Source: Echinococcus granulosus
Taxonomy: Eukaryota; Platyhelminthes; Cestoda; Cyclophyllidea; Taeniidae
DNA length: 64,000 nt
Reading direction: 5' to 3'
Assembly (NCBI RefSeq): GCF_000524195.1
Contig: NW_020170383.1
Location: forward strand, 716,884-780,883
Shown: piece by piece, positions 1-12,960 of the stretch
How positions within the stretch are numbered: position 1 is the stretch's first letter
How the letters are laid out: each line of letters opens with the position of its first letter
Notes under the pieces: generated by a model
Databases searched by the model: none
What the model saw: the letters and a program-made list of their open reading frames with translations, nothing else
Told to the model about the DNA's origin: nothing
Translations under genes and position numbers: made by a program

Positions 1-3000
1 ACGGGTCGATAACAAGACTTGCCACTCGATTGGGATGCCCTGGCGCTCATTTCGCAATCTTTAAGGAATGTGGGCTGCGTTAGACGACTCAGTCGCCTGA
101 TATCATGAATAGAGTAAGATCAGATTAAACAATGCCTTACCCTTGGTAGGAAGCGATTGGGAATAATAACGTCAAATGTTAGGTTGCTAAATGGGTCACT
201 TAAACGTAATGACAGTCCCAGACAGAAGAGATGCAATAATATGGGAGTTTAATAGCGTTAGGTCTCAGAGTTGGAAATGTGGTCATTTTAGTCCCCTAAA
301 ACGCTTGGTAATCGTTTAACTAGAGCGACACGTTGAACAGAATAAACTCGCAAAAGTAGTTAATACTTAAAACATCAGTCAAAATGAAATCTACAGTATC
401 CCCTATTCTTCAACGATTGCGATACATACTCACCCAGAACAAACACACGTGCGCAACCACCCAACGTTACCACCTTGAAAGGAAGTACTGGATCCGAAGA
501 ATAAATTTTTAGGCGACTGAGATAGTACACAGCTGTATTTTTGGTGTACAACAACAAAACTTCTTACCCAGCCTTGAAAGCAGAACCTTGAGCCAAGCAA
601 TAAAAACTCGGTTTATGAAAACAAACTTCATTTCGACAATGCTTGCACGTAAGGTCATATTATGACAGTCGAATTAATAGGTAATAAAAGGTTTATGTAT
701 AGTTTTTTAAAATAGGTATATAATCAGCTTCTTGATGTGCTTTGCAATATCATTAGTTGTTTAGGAACATTGGCGACTTTATTACTAATTTGTCATAATA
801 GATTGCTGAATTACATTCATTTGTACTTAAAAAAGAGCAGGGCTTGGGCTGCCGCAGAATTAACACAAGAAAATTGACCCATAATATCTTTCTGTTATCA
901 TATACCAAGGCATCCTAATTTTTACTGAATTTTATCTGTGCATTTAATTACTGGGATTTCTCAGTCACGACAGTCTGTGCCTCCACTTGCTGAGCTGGCC
1001 TTCCTCAGGATCTACAGCCACCAAGACCCTCTATCTGTGGATAATTAATCTGGGCTTGGAGCGGAATTTCCCAGCAATTGGAATTTTAGTGGAAATAAAT
1101 GTCTACGTGATGTTTTAATGCATTGTAAAGGCAATCCCATTCAGTACCGGGGCACACGCTTTATGCGAGTTGTGCCATAACACTTTAGGTTCATTCGTTT
1201 CGCATTAATTAATTATTTTGAGATATCTGCCCGTGACTTGGCGATACTATGTCAGATGGGGTATTGATCTTCCTAATGCTAATTCGGTGGAGCTGTTAAA
1301 CTCTCTCCCCCACTGAATTTTGAGACGTACATGAATGCAACATTGTGTTCACAACATGGTATGATAAGTGTGACTAATTTGTTCCGCATTGTACGAAACC
1401 ACCATGCCTTCTTCCGCCCGACGCCTTGTATCGCCACTGTATCTGATCCGCTGTTTGAGTGCCTGAATCACGTCAAAATTTTAATCACTCAACTAGCTTT
1501 TCGTTCCCCACCAAGTATGCATGTGGTGCCAATGCCTTAGCGAAGGCTGCTTTTATTATCATTTCTGTGGCATTCCACTGTAACATTTGCCCTACTGTAA
1601 ATTGTGGACTCAAGATGTGGGCTTTATTTAAAACTCAATCATGTTGATTTCAAATCGTTATGTTAGCATTTCCAATTCGTCCAAAGCTAAGTAATTGATT
1701 ATTCCCATCACTTTCTTTCTCAATTAGCCCTATCCCACTACTTTTATTAATAGTGAATTTGCTACTGAAAGCTTGAAAGACAATTCCCCAAAGAAAGAAA
1801 TGTATGGCTACATAGTACCAGGGAACTTGAGCTATTTCTTCCTAATCATCTACGAGATGAAAATATTCGTATTTGGAATAGTGTTGCAATACATCGTGTG
1901 TATTCGTATCCTATACAATGGTACCTGAAAAGTGTCCATAATATCAACTACGTGCTAGGCTGCAGAATAATACCTTGGACGCATAAGCCATATTGATTCT
2001 GAAGTGTTTCCTTCCCAACTGTACTAAGCATTTTATAATAGTTGGGCAGGATAACTGAGTAATTTGTTTTTTTCTTGTTTATTGTAACCAAGTGTGTCCA
2101 GTTGAACTCCCCCATTTTCATAGGTTCATGATAAGTGAATGCGCGCCGGCGTTAATGCACGCAATACCTGTTTCACCAGCCGTTACCGACGTCCTCTGTA
2201 CGTGCTCGTGGGAATGCTGACGCGTTATAACTTCTACAAAACAGTTTTATAAAAGTCTAGCTTGCGCTTCCCAGTATGCTTAAATCACTTCCATTCAACC
2301 ATACCCATACCAGCTTAGAAAAACCACAAAGATGCTTGTAATGCCAAACAGTACCTTGAATTTGACCGAGACAGCTAAATTGTTTAGGTAAGATTAAACA
2401 CTTCGAATAAGTTACCATATTTTAAAGGAGAAGTGGAGTTACCTGAACGAGGAACTGGGTTACAGAATGGTGTTTCCTATAAGCAGAAATATTTCTCGGA
2501 ATGTGTGCCAAGGAAAGGTACATTCTTTATTTCCATGAAAGCATTGGTCCAACTTACCCGTAAGTAAGATTGGGCCTTGCTCATGAAATAGGTCTCCTTC
2601 CCTCGTAGATGCTCTTAGTTGCGTATTTAACATGTTAGCTGGATACAATAAATGCGTTACGCCATAAAACACGGCCAACTGGTTCTTCCACATCTGTGAA
2701 TCAAATATGCTTGATAGCATGGTGAAACTTGGAGTTTTGCAATAAATTTTCACAATTCCATCAAAGCAAATGATAATGGTCGTGTTTCCTTAAGTGAGTG
2801 GGCATTGCCATCATTAAACGAAGCAGCATGTCAAGATTTCTTATTTGCCTAGTAAATAATCAGCAAAATATGCCAAATTCTTACTTATGAATGAAGGTAA
2901 TTCGCTGTTACACAATACGGTGTTGAGTAAATGGGATAGTTGGTGATTTTGCATCTAATGCCGTTTTCTGTTTAGCAGGCATGCATGCTTGAAAATAATA

Positions 3001-3197
3001 TATTTACTTTCTCCGCATGCAATGAGCCATTGCACTCGCCCTTTTGAGGCAATTTTCGACTTAGATTTGCTCATCAATAAGTGATATCTGCTTCCGTTGT
3101 ATTGGTAATTCTTAATAAGAGAGCTAACTTAAATATGTTGGTTTACCACAATGATCCAATAGAACCACAAATTCAAGAATTCCCACCGACTCCAAAA
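1..3197. other. Left flank without a recognisable gene
   Basis: This AT-rich stretch holds only short ORFs of up to about 97 codons. None resembles a known family, has convincing splice partners or keeps a coding-like residue composition. It lies downstream of the tetraspanin poly(A) signal. I see no repeat array, RNA gene or transposon end. Small exons of an unrecognised gene cannot be excluded. Confidence 0.5.
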
Positions 3198-3203
3198 TTT
3201 ATT
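3198..3203 (-). terminator. Poly(A) signal of the tetraspanin gene
   Basis: The minus strand reads AATAAA about 40 nt after the tetraspanin stop codon. The position and canonical hexamer make it the likely cleavage and polyadenylation signal. Confidence 0.6.
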
Positions 3204-3241
3204 GTGGAGCATCGACAGAACTAGCACATCAGTGCTTATTC

Positions 3242-5213
3242 TTATTTCACTTTTTTCGACAATAGCCAACCACAAAGGGCTGCGAGAATCTGAATGATGC
3301 AGAGTATTAGCTGAGCAATACCTGCGACCAAGCCCTTGCTGCTTAGAGCCACCTCAACCGCCTCCCCGCAACCCTGAGAAATGCGAAAAGTGTTGATGGC
3401 CATCGTGTAACGCTTCAGTTCTTCTCTTATTTAATTTAGGCTAATTTCCGATATCAGATCAGCATTTGTATAAAATAATTATTTTGGCTCAAATAAAAGT
3501 GGTGCAAACAGCGAGTTTATTTAAGCGGTAAATAGAATGCCATTCGATATATATTTAGTGTCATTTTGTAATGTGCTGCCTCTATTCAGACTTTCGTTGA
3601 GTTTACAGCGAGGTGTTTGGTGATACAAACTAACAATTCAAGTTCAAAAGTAGGAAAGCATGTCCAACTCACTCGGGTAAACTGGCTTTTTGTATCCGGA
3701 CACGGTGCCTTGCCTTTGCAGCAAAAACTGAGGGTATCATTCATGCCCCAATCTGATGGATCTTTACCACCGCAACATCCAAACTAAAAGCAATGCACGA
3801 TTATAGAGCAAAACTACGGTTTCACATAAAATGCCCTGATTAACTGCAAATACGTTGTGCGATGTTGCTTATAAGCAAAATGTAGGAAACCGTCGGATAA
3901 CTGAGTAAGGAATGAAATGCATGGGTTACATTTAGTTTTCAAAAAAAAACTTGTTTTATATGCGGCAAACAAAGTGATCATTGTCACGGTCAAGTCGGTT
4001 AAAGCAATGCCATAAAAGAATGAGTTTGCTGAAGATGATATAGTTCCGTGATGAAAAGAAGGCTATCACGATTACGGTCATTGCAATCATCGTGAGGTGC
4101 ATTCTTTTTGGTAGTTTTATATAAAATAGAAGCGTAGGTCTAGCTCATTTTTTCCTGGGATAATCCAGTTTTTTGCATTCGTTACATCATGTTAGTCATA
4201 GGATCTAATTCTCAAAGCTGTTTGCATTTTGGGAGTAAAATTAAAGTGGTGGATATAATGCAAATACTTTTTAAGCAGTGTGCGCTAGTTCGAGCGGATG
4301 GACTGAATTATACGCTCAAACGTGAATTTATTCAGCACCATGAAATTGGTAAGCGTGCGAGGCCTATGGAGTCTTTTTGTGGTCAAGTTAATCATATTAA
4401 TTAGCCAAATTATTACTTCAACATGATCCACCAATCATGAGCACCGCGAGTTATAAAGTAATGTCTGTTACCGTTTTTTGGATTGTAAAAAGGGTGTTCT
4501 TTAAGCTTTCAGATTCAGTATTCTCGTAGGCCGTAATGGCGTCATCGAAATATCTCTCAACGGTTTCTTTGATCTATAGACATAATTAATATCGGTGACG
4601 CTGGATTTACCTTACTTTGAAAAATCAGGACCAGAATAGCCGCAATAATCTCCAAAATAATCATTACCACGAGGGAGGACGTGTACTAGAGAGAAGTGGT
4701 GAAGTAAAACTAAAGAAATTACCGCTTTCAGCATGAGGGCGTCTTGAACTAGAGCTCCACAGCATCCCATGAGACCAACCAGAAAGATAATGATTCCGAC
4801 AATGATGAGAAAGATAGGCACTGCGTGCACTTCGCTGATCTGCCCTTCCCCGCCCAGTCTCACAAAAATGTAAGTACCGAAACCAAGGCAAAAAAGTCCA
4901 GCCGCCTGAAATGCAGAGCATCAAAAGTTGCACAGCCACTTCCCACATAGGTACTCCATCCAGATTCGCGAGTCAAATTTAGGGGAACGAAGGGTTTAAA
5001 TACTCAAATAAAAAATATACTCTTTGCTGATTTATCTCCCATCAGTTTCTGGTTTCTAGTGCAATTACAGGGGCTAAAGAAGTTGTGATACATTGTGATC
5101 ATTCCAACTGGTCTTTCTGATGCATGGAAGAAAATAGGCGAACTCACCAAAACCACAACATTGAATCCCACCAACACGTACTTAAGAAATTTTCCACTTG
5201 TTGTAAGTGCCAT
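3242..5213 (-). CDS. Tetraspanin, complete six-exon gene (222 aa)
   Basis: Four-pass membrane organiser that gathers partner proteins in the plasma membrane or tegument. Exons on the minus strand are 5213-5148, 4905-4723, 4685-4611, 4573-4472, 3783-3673 and 3373-3242, all joined in phase 0. TM1 spans about residues 11-35, split by intron 1. TM2 is about 52-75 and ends in the GCCG motif. TM3 is about 85-105 and TM4 about 194-215. The large loop carries the family CCG signature (Cys145-Cys146-Gly147) and four more cysteines, giving the six-cysteine class, plus an NDT sequon. The short C-terminus ends in a lysine-rich tail. The ATG at 5213 opens directly into MALTTSGKFLKY, a typical tetraspanin N-terminus. 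Introns 2 and 3 are each 37 nt. The length matches the family. Which subfamily it belongs to (CD9, CD63 or a flatworm TSP) is not settled. Confidence 0.93.
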
Positions 5214-6333
5214 TTTGAGTCTACAAATATGACTTTCTCCACGAAAAATACGCCATTTGCATTGATGCAATAGTTTATATAGAGGGATGTGCGGGTGGAT
5301 GCTAGTGATCGGTTGAGCGTGAATTTCGCTTTCTGAGAAGTTCGGCTCTAAAGACGCGAGAAGTCGTCTGCTGGAAAGTACAACCCCTCGCAGCTAGTCC
5401 GGAGGTGGAAGGAAGCACTTCTCACACTTCGATAACTTGATCACAAACTACTACAAATATTTTGATTCATAAGTTAATCTTACCTACCAAGTAAACCGAC
5501 TATCCAACTAGATCGGTCAGTTGCACTATTTCTGGTCGAATTATCATGAAACATTTAGTTAACCTTTAAAAATTCGCGTTTCCAAACTTATTCCCTGCAC
5601 TTTTATGTACTTTAACCAGGACATGACAATGTCTTGGTTAGCCTATGCATTAGGTCTGCACAGTTAGAATCAAAACGAGCCTCGGTTACCCTGTCTATAT
5701 GCAGTCACAAAGAACACCAAAATGACATATAAAAACGAGAATCCAGCTGCTCTATAATTCTTCCTATCCCACCAAACGCAGTGAAAGGGAATTGGATTTG
5801 AAATTTACGGCATCCACCACGAAAAGGTCGACATGGCACAGAGGGGAAGACCGACTAGGGAAGTGAATGCTGGAGAAAACACTGGACTAAAAAAAATTTT
5901 CAAATCTGATACCAACAATGCCGTCAGCGTTCTCTCACCCATGCATCCCGTTACTCCGGTCACAAGACAGATCATACCTTGTGAGCATGGTCAAACGTAA
6001 AAGTACTTTGCTCTTTAGAGGCAGCTGCTCATTATTTTTGTTGAAATTGTTAATTTAACCAAGAAAGGGTGTCTGATTTTTTAAATAATCTTTACGTGCT
6101 AAAAATTACGGTGCGATTTTAAGTCATATTACGTATTCTACCGGCATGTTTCCCAAGTATAAACATGTGAGGAAACGATGACATCTGAATCACGAAGACG
6201 GCTATGAAGTGCCCCTACCTCTCAAAATATTTCTCAAATGCGAAAATACTCACCCCAAATTCAACAAAACAGGCATCATTGCTGCCGCAATAGAAGAAAC
6301 ATTTTGAGAATAGATAGCGATCTCTGGTGGATT
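5214..6333. other. Intergenic, upstream of tetraspanin
   Basis: This interval contains the presumed promoter and 5' UTR of the tetraspanin gene. I see no TATA-like element at a defining distance and no coding exon. A GC-richer patch lies at 5325-5410, just upstream of the start, but nothing specific can be read from it. Confidence 0.4.
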
Positions 6334-6339
6334 TTTATT
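6334..6339 (-). terminator. Candidate poly(A) signal for the 104-aa ORF
   Basis: The minus strand reads AATAAA about 155 nt after the stop of the ORF at 6495-6809. It supports that ORF only weakly, because the hexamer is common in AT-rich DNA. Confidence 0.3.
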
Positions 6340-6494
6340 CCTTTCATTCCTTTCTCGCCATCGTATGTGTGGAGTAAATAACATTCATCGTCCTGATCTG
6401 ACGATTCCATGCGAGTTCAGCAGCTCCCTCCCAAAAGCAGAGCTCATGCTCAATGAGACGCCATTTTAGAACATTCATTCAGTTTACAAAAAAA

Positions 6495-6809
6495 TTAATG
6501 GGGTACTGCGGAATGCACTAGATCCAACAAACGGCCCATGCAGGAGGCGTCATTCTTTTGCAGACCGCACCTCAAAGAAACTCTGCTCTCGCCACTAGGA
6601 TCAGGCAAACAGTAGTAAAGCAACGTCACCCTTGAGTATTTTTCAATAGGACCAAGCAATGTTTTGTTAAGTAAGCCTGCACACATCAAAGGAAGCGTTT
6701 TTTGCAACGGTTTCAGAGCAAGTTCTGCATCGAGTTCTAAAATATGAAATTGTGCGACTAGCCCGGGTAACAAATCCGTAAACAATACGAGAGGTATATG
6801 GTGTATCAT
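6495..6809 (-). CDS. Hypothetical 104-aa protein, single-exon ORF
   Basis: The ORF starts at an ATG (6809) and is intact for 104 codons. Residue use looks coding-like: a leucine-rich amphipathic first half containing LPGLVAQFHILELDAELAL, then a segment around EKYSRVTLLYYCLP. It has no signal peptide or clear membrane segment. I do not recognise the family. It sits between the DOK-like gene and the tetraspanin on the same strand, with an AATAAA about 155 nt past its stop. It may be a small trans-spliced gene, an extra exon of a neighbour, or a chance ORF. Confidence 0.4.
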   Translation of the reverse strand: MIHHIPLVLFTDLLPGLVAQFHILELDAELALKPLQKTLPLMCAGLLNKTLLGPIEKYSRVTLLYYCLPDPSGESRVSLRCGLQKNDASCMGRLLDLVHSAVPH

Positions 6810-7146
6810 ATACTTTGTTCTTCATAAGTAAAGAAAGCTCTCAGTCATAGTTCGAGCTGGTGAGAACGATGCAAGTACTCAATACTTTATAATCAAATCA
6901 TTGTTTCAAGTTAAATTGTCAAAAGTAAGTGAAAAAAAATGGGAATAATCATGCATCTATGAAAGCTGGTTATATATGCTGACCCAGCAATTGTGATATT
7001 TAAACAAATAAATTTATGATTGATCACTAGGACTAATCATGCGCACAATCATCTTTGGGGGCGATAGCACTGCAACAAGTAGGGAAGATGACAACTCAAT
7101 CAAATCACAATCGAATGTAGGGTCAATGCCAAAAAGACTAGTACAA

Positions 7147-10100
7147 TCAAAAAGACGTAAATGCAATCATGTCCGATCTAAGTGCCGCCGACATTTGGCG
7201 ATCTCTGGTGGTGCTAGTGGAAGAAGGGAGGGATGTGTCCTCCTGTATTGAGGGTGACTCCGTGGGCGGATAATCTGCGAGGCACTGATCCGCCACGAAA
7301 TTCACATCGTCACTCCCACGGTAATCTGATTCTCCGCTGTGCTCTGGAGTTCTCGACAGAAATTGATTCGAAATTGAGCTGTAGTAATCTTCCTTCCCAG
7401 ATAGATCTCGCCACTTTATCAATTGCACGGCCTTTGCGGAATCTGTTCGTCTCGAGTGTCCTTGCTCCCTCAGAAGGGAGTGCTCATCACTGCTAGCCTC
7501 TGCCTTGTGAGTTCCGCCCAAGCCTTGTGATTTGCAGTCACTTAAGAGGGGAACAGGAGGAGGAGGAGAAGGATGATCCGCATTCTGTGGTGAGTCAGGA
7601 ATGGTTGCCGATTTCGATGGATTCGAGGGTGGTGGTGGTGGCGACAACTTCATTGACTCAATTCGAGCCATGCTATGTGAGATCAACTCCGAAAGACTTT
7701 TCTTTAAACTTAACCTATTCAGAGAAAAAAGAAAACAGCAATTTTACTCAATTAAATATAAGTAAAATTTCCGTTGACCGGTGAAACTCACGTTCCGAGA
7801 GTACGCTTTCGTACATCTTTTGGTACACCCACATTAGTCACCGATGTGGCATCATTTCCATTTATCGGTTTGCTAACATTATCAGTGGTTTCTCGAGTGA
7901 GAGGAAGTTTCTGTTCCAAATCTTCTTTGAATGACTCCAAATCGACGTTCGCATCATCCATAGCATCAAGACTGAGATCATCGTCGGAGTTGACATCTGC
8001 TGCATCCAGATTCTTGGTCTGAGACTCTTCGACCTCGGGCTCAATGTCCGCCACCAATTCAACACTATGCGCCTCGTTTCTTCTCCGAAGAGGAGGGAGG
8101 CTACAGCAATGCGTCCGACAAAAGTCCTGGAGACTGACACTGAGATCTTGCATTGACTTTTTTGTGGGCATGGGCAGGGGATTGTAAAAGGCACCTCTGG
8201 ACTGCGATGCCTTTGTTGTTTCTGCATGTAGGGGCGGCTGCAATGGTTTCGAGTGTTGTGAAGAAGGGAGGAGTGAAACCGTCTCCTCTGTGGGTGTCTC
8301 ACTCTCACCTGCAATGGTCTTCATCATGCAAATCATCCGATTCATCAGATCCGCACACTTTTCGCTCTCAAAGATCAGCAACCCACGCCCACCAGTGCAC
8401 TGGCTACCGGTCAGGATATAAAGGCGCTCATCATGGAAGCCAAAACTGAAACGGATTTGTAGGCAAACAGTAGTGTGTGACTCCGGTTGAAAGCGACTGA
8501 CGGTATGACAGGTAATCTAAAAGTAACTACCATACTTTGAGTGTTTGAGACATTAGAGAGAACTAGGAATTTGAATGAGAAATAATACCAAAACGGAATC
8601 CCAAAAGTCTTCAATCAAACATGAAACCACTAGATTTCGGTACATAAAAATATTGATAGTACTTGCAGTTCCATACTCAGCATCAAATGGGCAGTGGTTG
8701 TGCGTGGTAAGAAGTTCCACTGAGTGGCTTTGTGCACATATTTTGTCTCGATGGTGCAGACGAGCAAAAGTGGAAACAAACCGTCTTCTTCGGTTCTGTT
8801 TACAATCGACTGTGTAAGTGTGATTTAGCTATTAGCAAATAATCACCTCTCATGTTCAATCTTTTATTTACAAAGAGAAACACACCAGGTTACACGGTCA
8901 TCTAAACTGCGTATTTGGTGCTCTTCAAGATCGCATGGACGGAAGTGACTCACTAAGATCATGAACACTCAACTGATTTGCACGCCACCGACATTTGCAT
9001 AACAGATTGGTGGCAGCTAGAGAACCCGGAAACTACCCCCTTTTATGTAAATAAGAAGACTCTTTCGTGTATTTCCTAAAAAGAACCCGCTTGTATTCAC
9101 TTGATATGACCACAGTTACGAAAAACCTTAACAGCGTACACTAAGAAAAAAGTTGCATTGTTAGAACAGCACAAAAGCAACACCTTATTCTATGATTGAT
9201 TAAATTTTGTCACGCAAAAAGTCTAATTTAGAATAATTCTTCTGAGCCATTTCACTACTTATTATACCCATAAAATTTATCAAAAGGCCGGGGTGTTACA
9301 ACGCCCCAATGTGTCAGAAACTTTAAAAATAATTGCTAATAAAAATAGTCTTCAAGCCTTACCTATAATCTCCTTGATCATGGTTTTGGATAAATGAAGT
9401 TCTGCAAATTTTACTATGGGTAAATCGAATGCACATTTGTTCGAATGTATATCCTAACTCAAGCTATTAATATTTCTACTCTAGCAGACAGGCCTACCGA
9501 AATGTGGGTTTCGGGCCAATTAACACAAAACATTCATAATAAAGTTAATAGTGTTAAACCGCACAGTTTGACTCTGTTAAAGGTATTCTATTTAACTGCC
9601 GAGGGGAAAGCTGAATAACCTCGCCTGCATATCCTAGCAAGCCCTTAATCGAGCTATATCACCTTACCACAGCAAAAATCCTGGTTAAAAATATTCGTGA
9701 TTCTTGCGTCTTGTAATTAATTTTGCAAATGAATGCATGGGGACTCAAAAAATACATGAAACAATGGCATGAAAAGGCGCTATTCTATCTAAAGTGCCTG
9801 ACTTCAATCAAACGCAACATTTTGCGCTAATGATAAATGCAGTCGGTTCAAAATTGAAAGACCCTTTCAGAGTCAAGAGCTCCAGTTCAAGTAATAGGCA
9901 AGAACAATTTAAGTAAATTTTTGGATTATTTAGTCATGCTTGAGTGCAAATGCATTTGATATAAAACATAAATTAAGAAGAAGTTGAATTGATAACTTTA
10001 CGATGACACTTATGCATACACGTAAATATATGGAAACAATGAAAAAAGTGAGTACTAAACTTGCCTTCTTATGGATTTGAAAGGCCATCTGTTGACTTCC

Positions 10101-11000
10101 GACATCGTGATGTAGTCCAAAAGACATATATCGTACTCCTTTAGTTCAAGCAGGAAGATACCTCTGAGCTGCAGACGGGTGGCGAGTTCGGTGGACACAA
10201 CTTGCACTTTCATTGCTGTTGTGCATACAGGAGGCAAATGTGAAGAGGAACAACCAAACAAATAAGTACAAAATAACAAAACTTCAAATACAATAGGGCT
10301 TTCAATTTAAGCAGCCAAGAATTCAATGCAATAATAATCCAACATAAGCTCACCACTCCAGTCATGCTTTTCATAGACTTTGTTTTCGGTCATAAACTTG
10401 TCGATTTCGTTGATATCACATGACTGTAGGGTCTTATTCCCACTATTTCGCGCCCGCTTGTTACAGTGCAAACGACTAGAACACGACTTCTTATTTCCCT
10501 TCAAAGCCTCTCTTATATGTATGAGAAAAAGACGTTGAGAAGCCTTTTCGTTAAACCCGATCTTCACTTCTTCGCCTTTAAGAGGCCTTCGCTTTTGCAA
10601 TGCAATTTGATAAATTGGTTCAGATTTGACTCGGTCCGACTCATTATTAGGAGATTCGGTTTTTCTCCCGGTTATTTTCAAGCATCTTTTATAAGAATTG
10701 ACTCGAAATCGGATCTTGCGATCATCTTCATCAACAGATTCATAAATAGGATCAGCTGGATCTGCTACCAGAACTAGCTTATTCGGTCTTCCGAAAATTT
10801 CCAAATTGGCTGCAATCCAATCAGCTGTGGGAGGATTACCTTGCTAAAAATGCGAAATCTTAATGCTTCGTAGTTAATCGACAATAGGTGGATAAAGTAT
10901 GATGTCGACAATGCAAAAAAGTCATAACAAATAAAAGCAAAAATTTACGTTGTACCTTGTTAGGAATTTGCCACAAAAACCCACTTCTACTTATAGACAT
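7147..11000 (-). CDS. DOK/IRS-family docking protein (PH-like plus IRS-type PTB), about 635 aa
   Basis: Cytoplasmic adaptor expected to sit beneath receptor tyrosine kinases. Exons are 11000-10956, 10843-10354, 10215-10065, 8445-7792 and 7714-7147; all phases agree (0, 1, 2, 2). Residues 5 to about 130 look like a diverged PH domain, opening SRSGFLWQIP with later LEIF and IRFRVNSYKRCLKI blocks. The PTB domain starts near residue 180 (KVQVVSTELATRLQLRG), passes through RWPFKSIRSFGF and ends near LLIFESEKCADLM. The tail of about 380 residues is disordered, with a run of five prolines, PSPPPPVP and tyrosines in YNPLP, DYYSS, DYRGS and DYPPT contexts, fitting SH3 and SH2 docking. The PTB keeps the first phosphotyrosine-binding arginine (R228) but has serine at the second (S243). 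Intron 3 uses a GC donor. The ATG at 11000 was chosen because it precedes the PH start directly. Confidence 0.8.
10063..10064 (-). other. Non-canonical GC splice donor in the DOK-like gene
   Basis: The exon ends AG and the intron begins GCAAGT, the consensus of GC-AG introns. The only GT donor nearby (after CAA, three bases further on) is phase 0 and cannot join the next exon, which needs phase 2. With the GC donor the PTB core lines up without gaps against DOK and IRS proteins. Confidence 0.7.
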
Positions 11001-12960
11001 CGCCACACATTGGACATTTAAAATGTCGCTGTATGACAAGCCTCTGGTAAACCGAACCTTTAAACAATGTAGCACATAAGCAACCTTGCAATGTAAATGA
11101 AAAACGACATATAAAAAGTAAAGTCAGTGTTTTGCATATTTTAAAGTACTCAAAATTTTAGACCATACAAAGCACATTATTGTTTTTTAAAAATATTTAT
11201 AATTTTATTGGAGATTATATTCAACAAAATAACCACATTTTGATGTCGTTAAGTATGATTTATAGCTATCACAGAAATAAAGGTCTTGTATTGCTTCGGC
11301 GAAAGGTGTGACTTTTTCTGACGGATGCAGTATATTGTTCCAGGCCTTCTCTACATTCGTAGTAGTTTTGTTAACCCCGTACTTTGTTTAACTAGGCAGG
11401 TGCTTCACTCCCCGTATATAGTACTTTCACTCTGCAGTATGACCTTTGAGCCATACTAGCAGCCTGCTAGCTCTTCTGCGCTTTGGTGGTCGTTAGCTAA
11501 AATGGGCCATGCCAATATCAAGGATGATCTGTTCGTAACGTGTAGGAGGGACGGGATGATAAAATCGGCCCTTCAAAAGTCATAACCGCGAAGACTCATC
11601 TAAGTATGTGCTGAACGAAATATCAAATCATCACATAACATCTTCTTCAGCGATGTTCCAGAAGCATCGGAAACAACCTGCTCTTCCATCGCAACGCAGC
11701 CAGTGCTTTAAAGATCGTCTAGGTACCAGGAATTCGAAACGGCATTTACTATCCTGGTTTCTATCCAAAGTTCATTCTGCTAAAAGAGACGTGGAGGAGA
11801 TATCCTTTATCCACTAGTTTGCATCTCCATAGTGGTACTGCGGGCGGCCCTCAATTGGCTAATCAAATCGTTCAACTTTGGCAATGTTTCTGTCGGTAAT
11901 ATCTTTCTTGAGGAACGCGAGACTGAGATATTTACCAACTGAAGGCATCGTCTTAACCCTTCTGCTGGTGGACTTTTTACATTCAGTTTCCCACAGTAGA
12001 TGCCCTTCTGTTGTATTGTTAAAATTTTAGTAATCATCAATAAAAATTGAGGTATCTGTCCCTTTCATCGCGTTTGTTTGTCGCTACTGCCAATATAGAC
12101 CTCCGAGGCTTTCCTGAAGTGCTCACATAGTTGATGCATTGGTAAACGAAACCTCCGGGAATAACATAATTTTTGTGTTGCGAATTAGTTCACTGAATTT
12201 GTCAGGTTTTCATTCGTAGATATTTCTGCTTATTGACTGTTTTAGTGAATAACACTGCGATAAATTCAGTTCTTAATCTAATGTTCATTATGTTTATGAC
12301 TATGCCAGTTGTAAAATGAGAGCAAAAAGACTACACTACTAAGGTGTAAGTATCAAGGACGTTACCCTCATTCATTAGAATTTGATAGCGTATTTTACTA
12401 GAATTTTAAGGTGCTGTCATTTTACGATTTTGTATCATCACCCTCATTCCACCGTGGTGCACCATTTATCCTCGCAACCGTATATGTTTAGCTGAGTAGA
12501 ACTTTCGAGGTTAAAAATATAACCACATTGGCTTTAAACTGCTAAGGTGGTAGCTGATTCACGGAACCTGAATGATGTGTAAATGAGAAATGCACATTTT
12601 GTCTACTCTGCTGTCGTACGGATCCGGAAGTTGCATAGCTTACTAGTAGAACGAATTAACGATTTGGGTGGGAAATTTTGCATTGCACTTTGATATGCAG
12701 AACATTATCTGTTAATAAGTTGTCTTCACATTATTACAATTCCGATAAATGGGGAATTTTTACATGAAGAAGTAACTTCCCTGCACCTGGCACGCGCAAA
12801 GACGAGCCCGGACACTTTTACACTACGGATTGTCATTCGTTGTATTCGGTCTGTGTCACTAAACTCATACATCCTTATAAAAACTTACACCAGGTGATAA
12901 ATTAAGATAGTATTAAATGGCGAAAGGATTGTGTGATATCCGTCAATGATATTCGGTAAT
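11001..12960. other. Intergenic between protocadherin 3' end and DOK-like gene
   Basis: Mostly AT-rich DNA without recognisable exons. A minus-strand ORF at 11807-12040 ends in a coding-like stretch (LPKLNDLISQLRAARSTTME) and could be a terminal exon, but it has no partner exon and no nearby poly(A) signal. The promoter of the DOK-like gene must lie at the low-coordinate end; no specific element is visible. Confidence 0.4.

Noticed and set aside
7862..8449. Long overlapping ORFs on both strands
   Set aside because: Only the frame of the PTB and tail exon (8445-7792) joins its neighbours in phase; the others are shadows.
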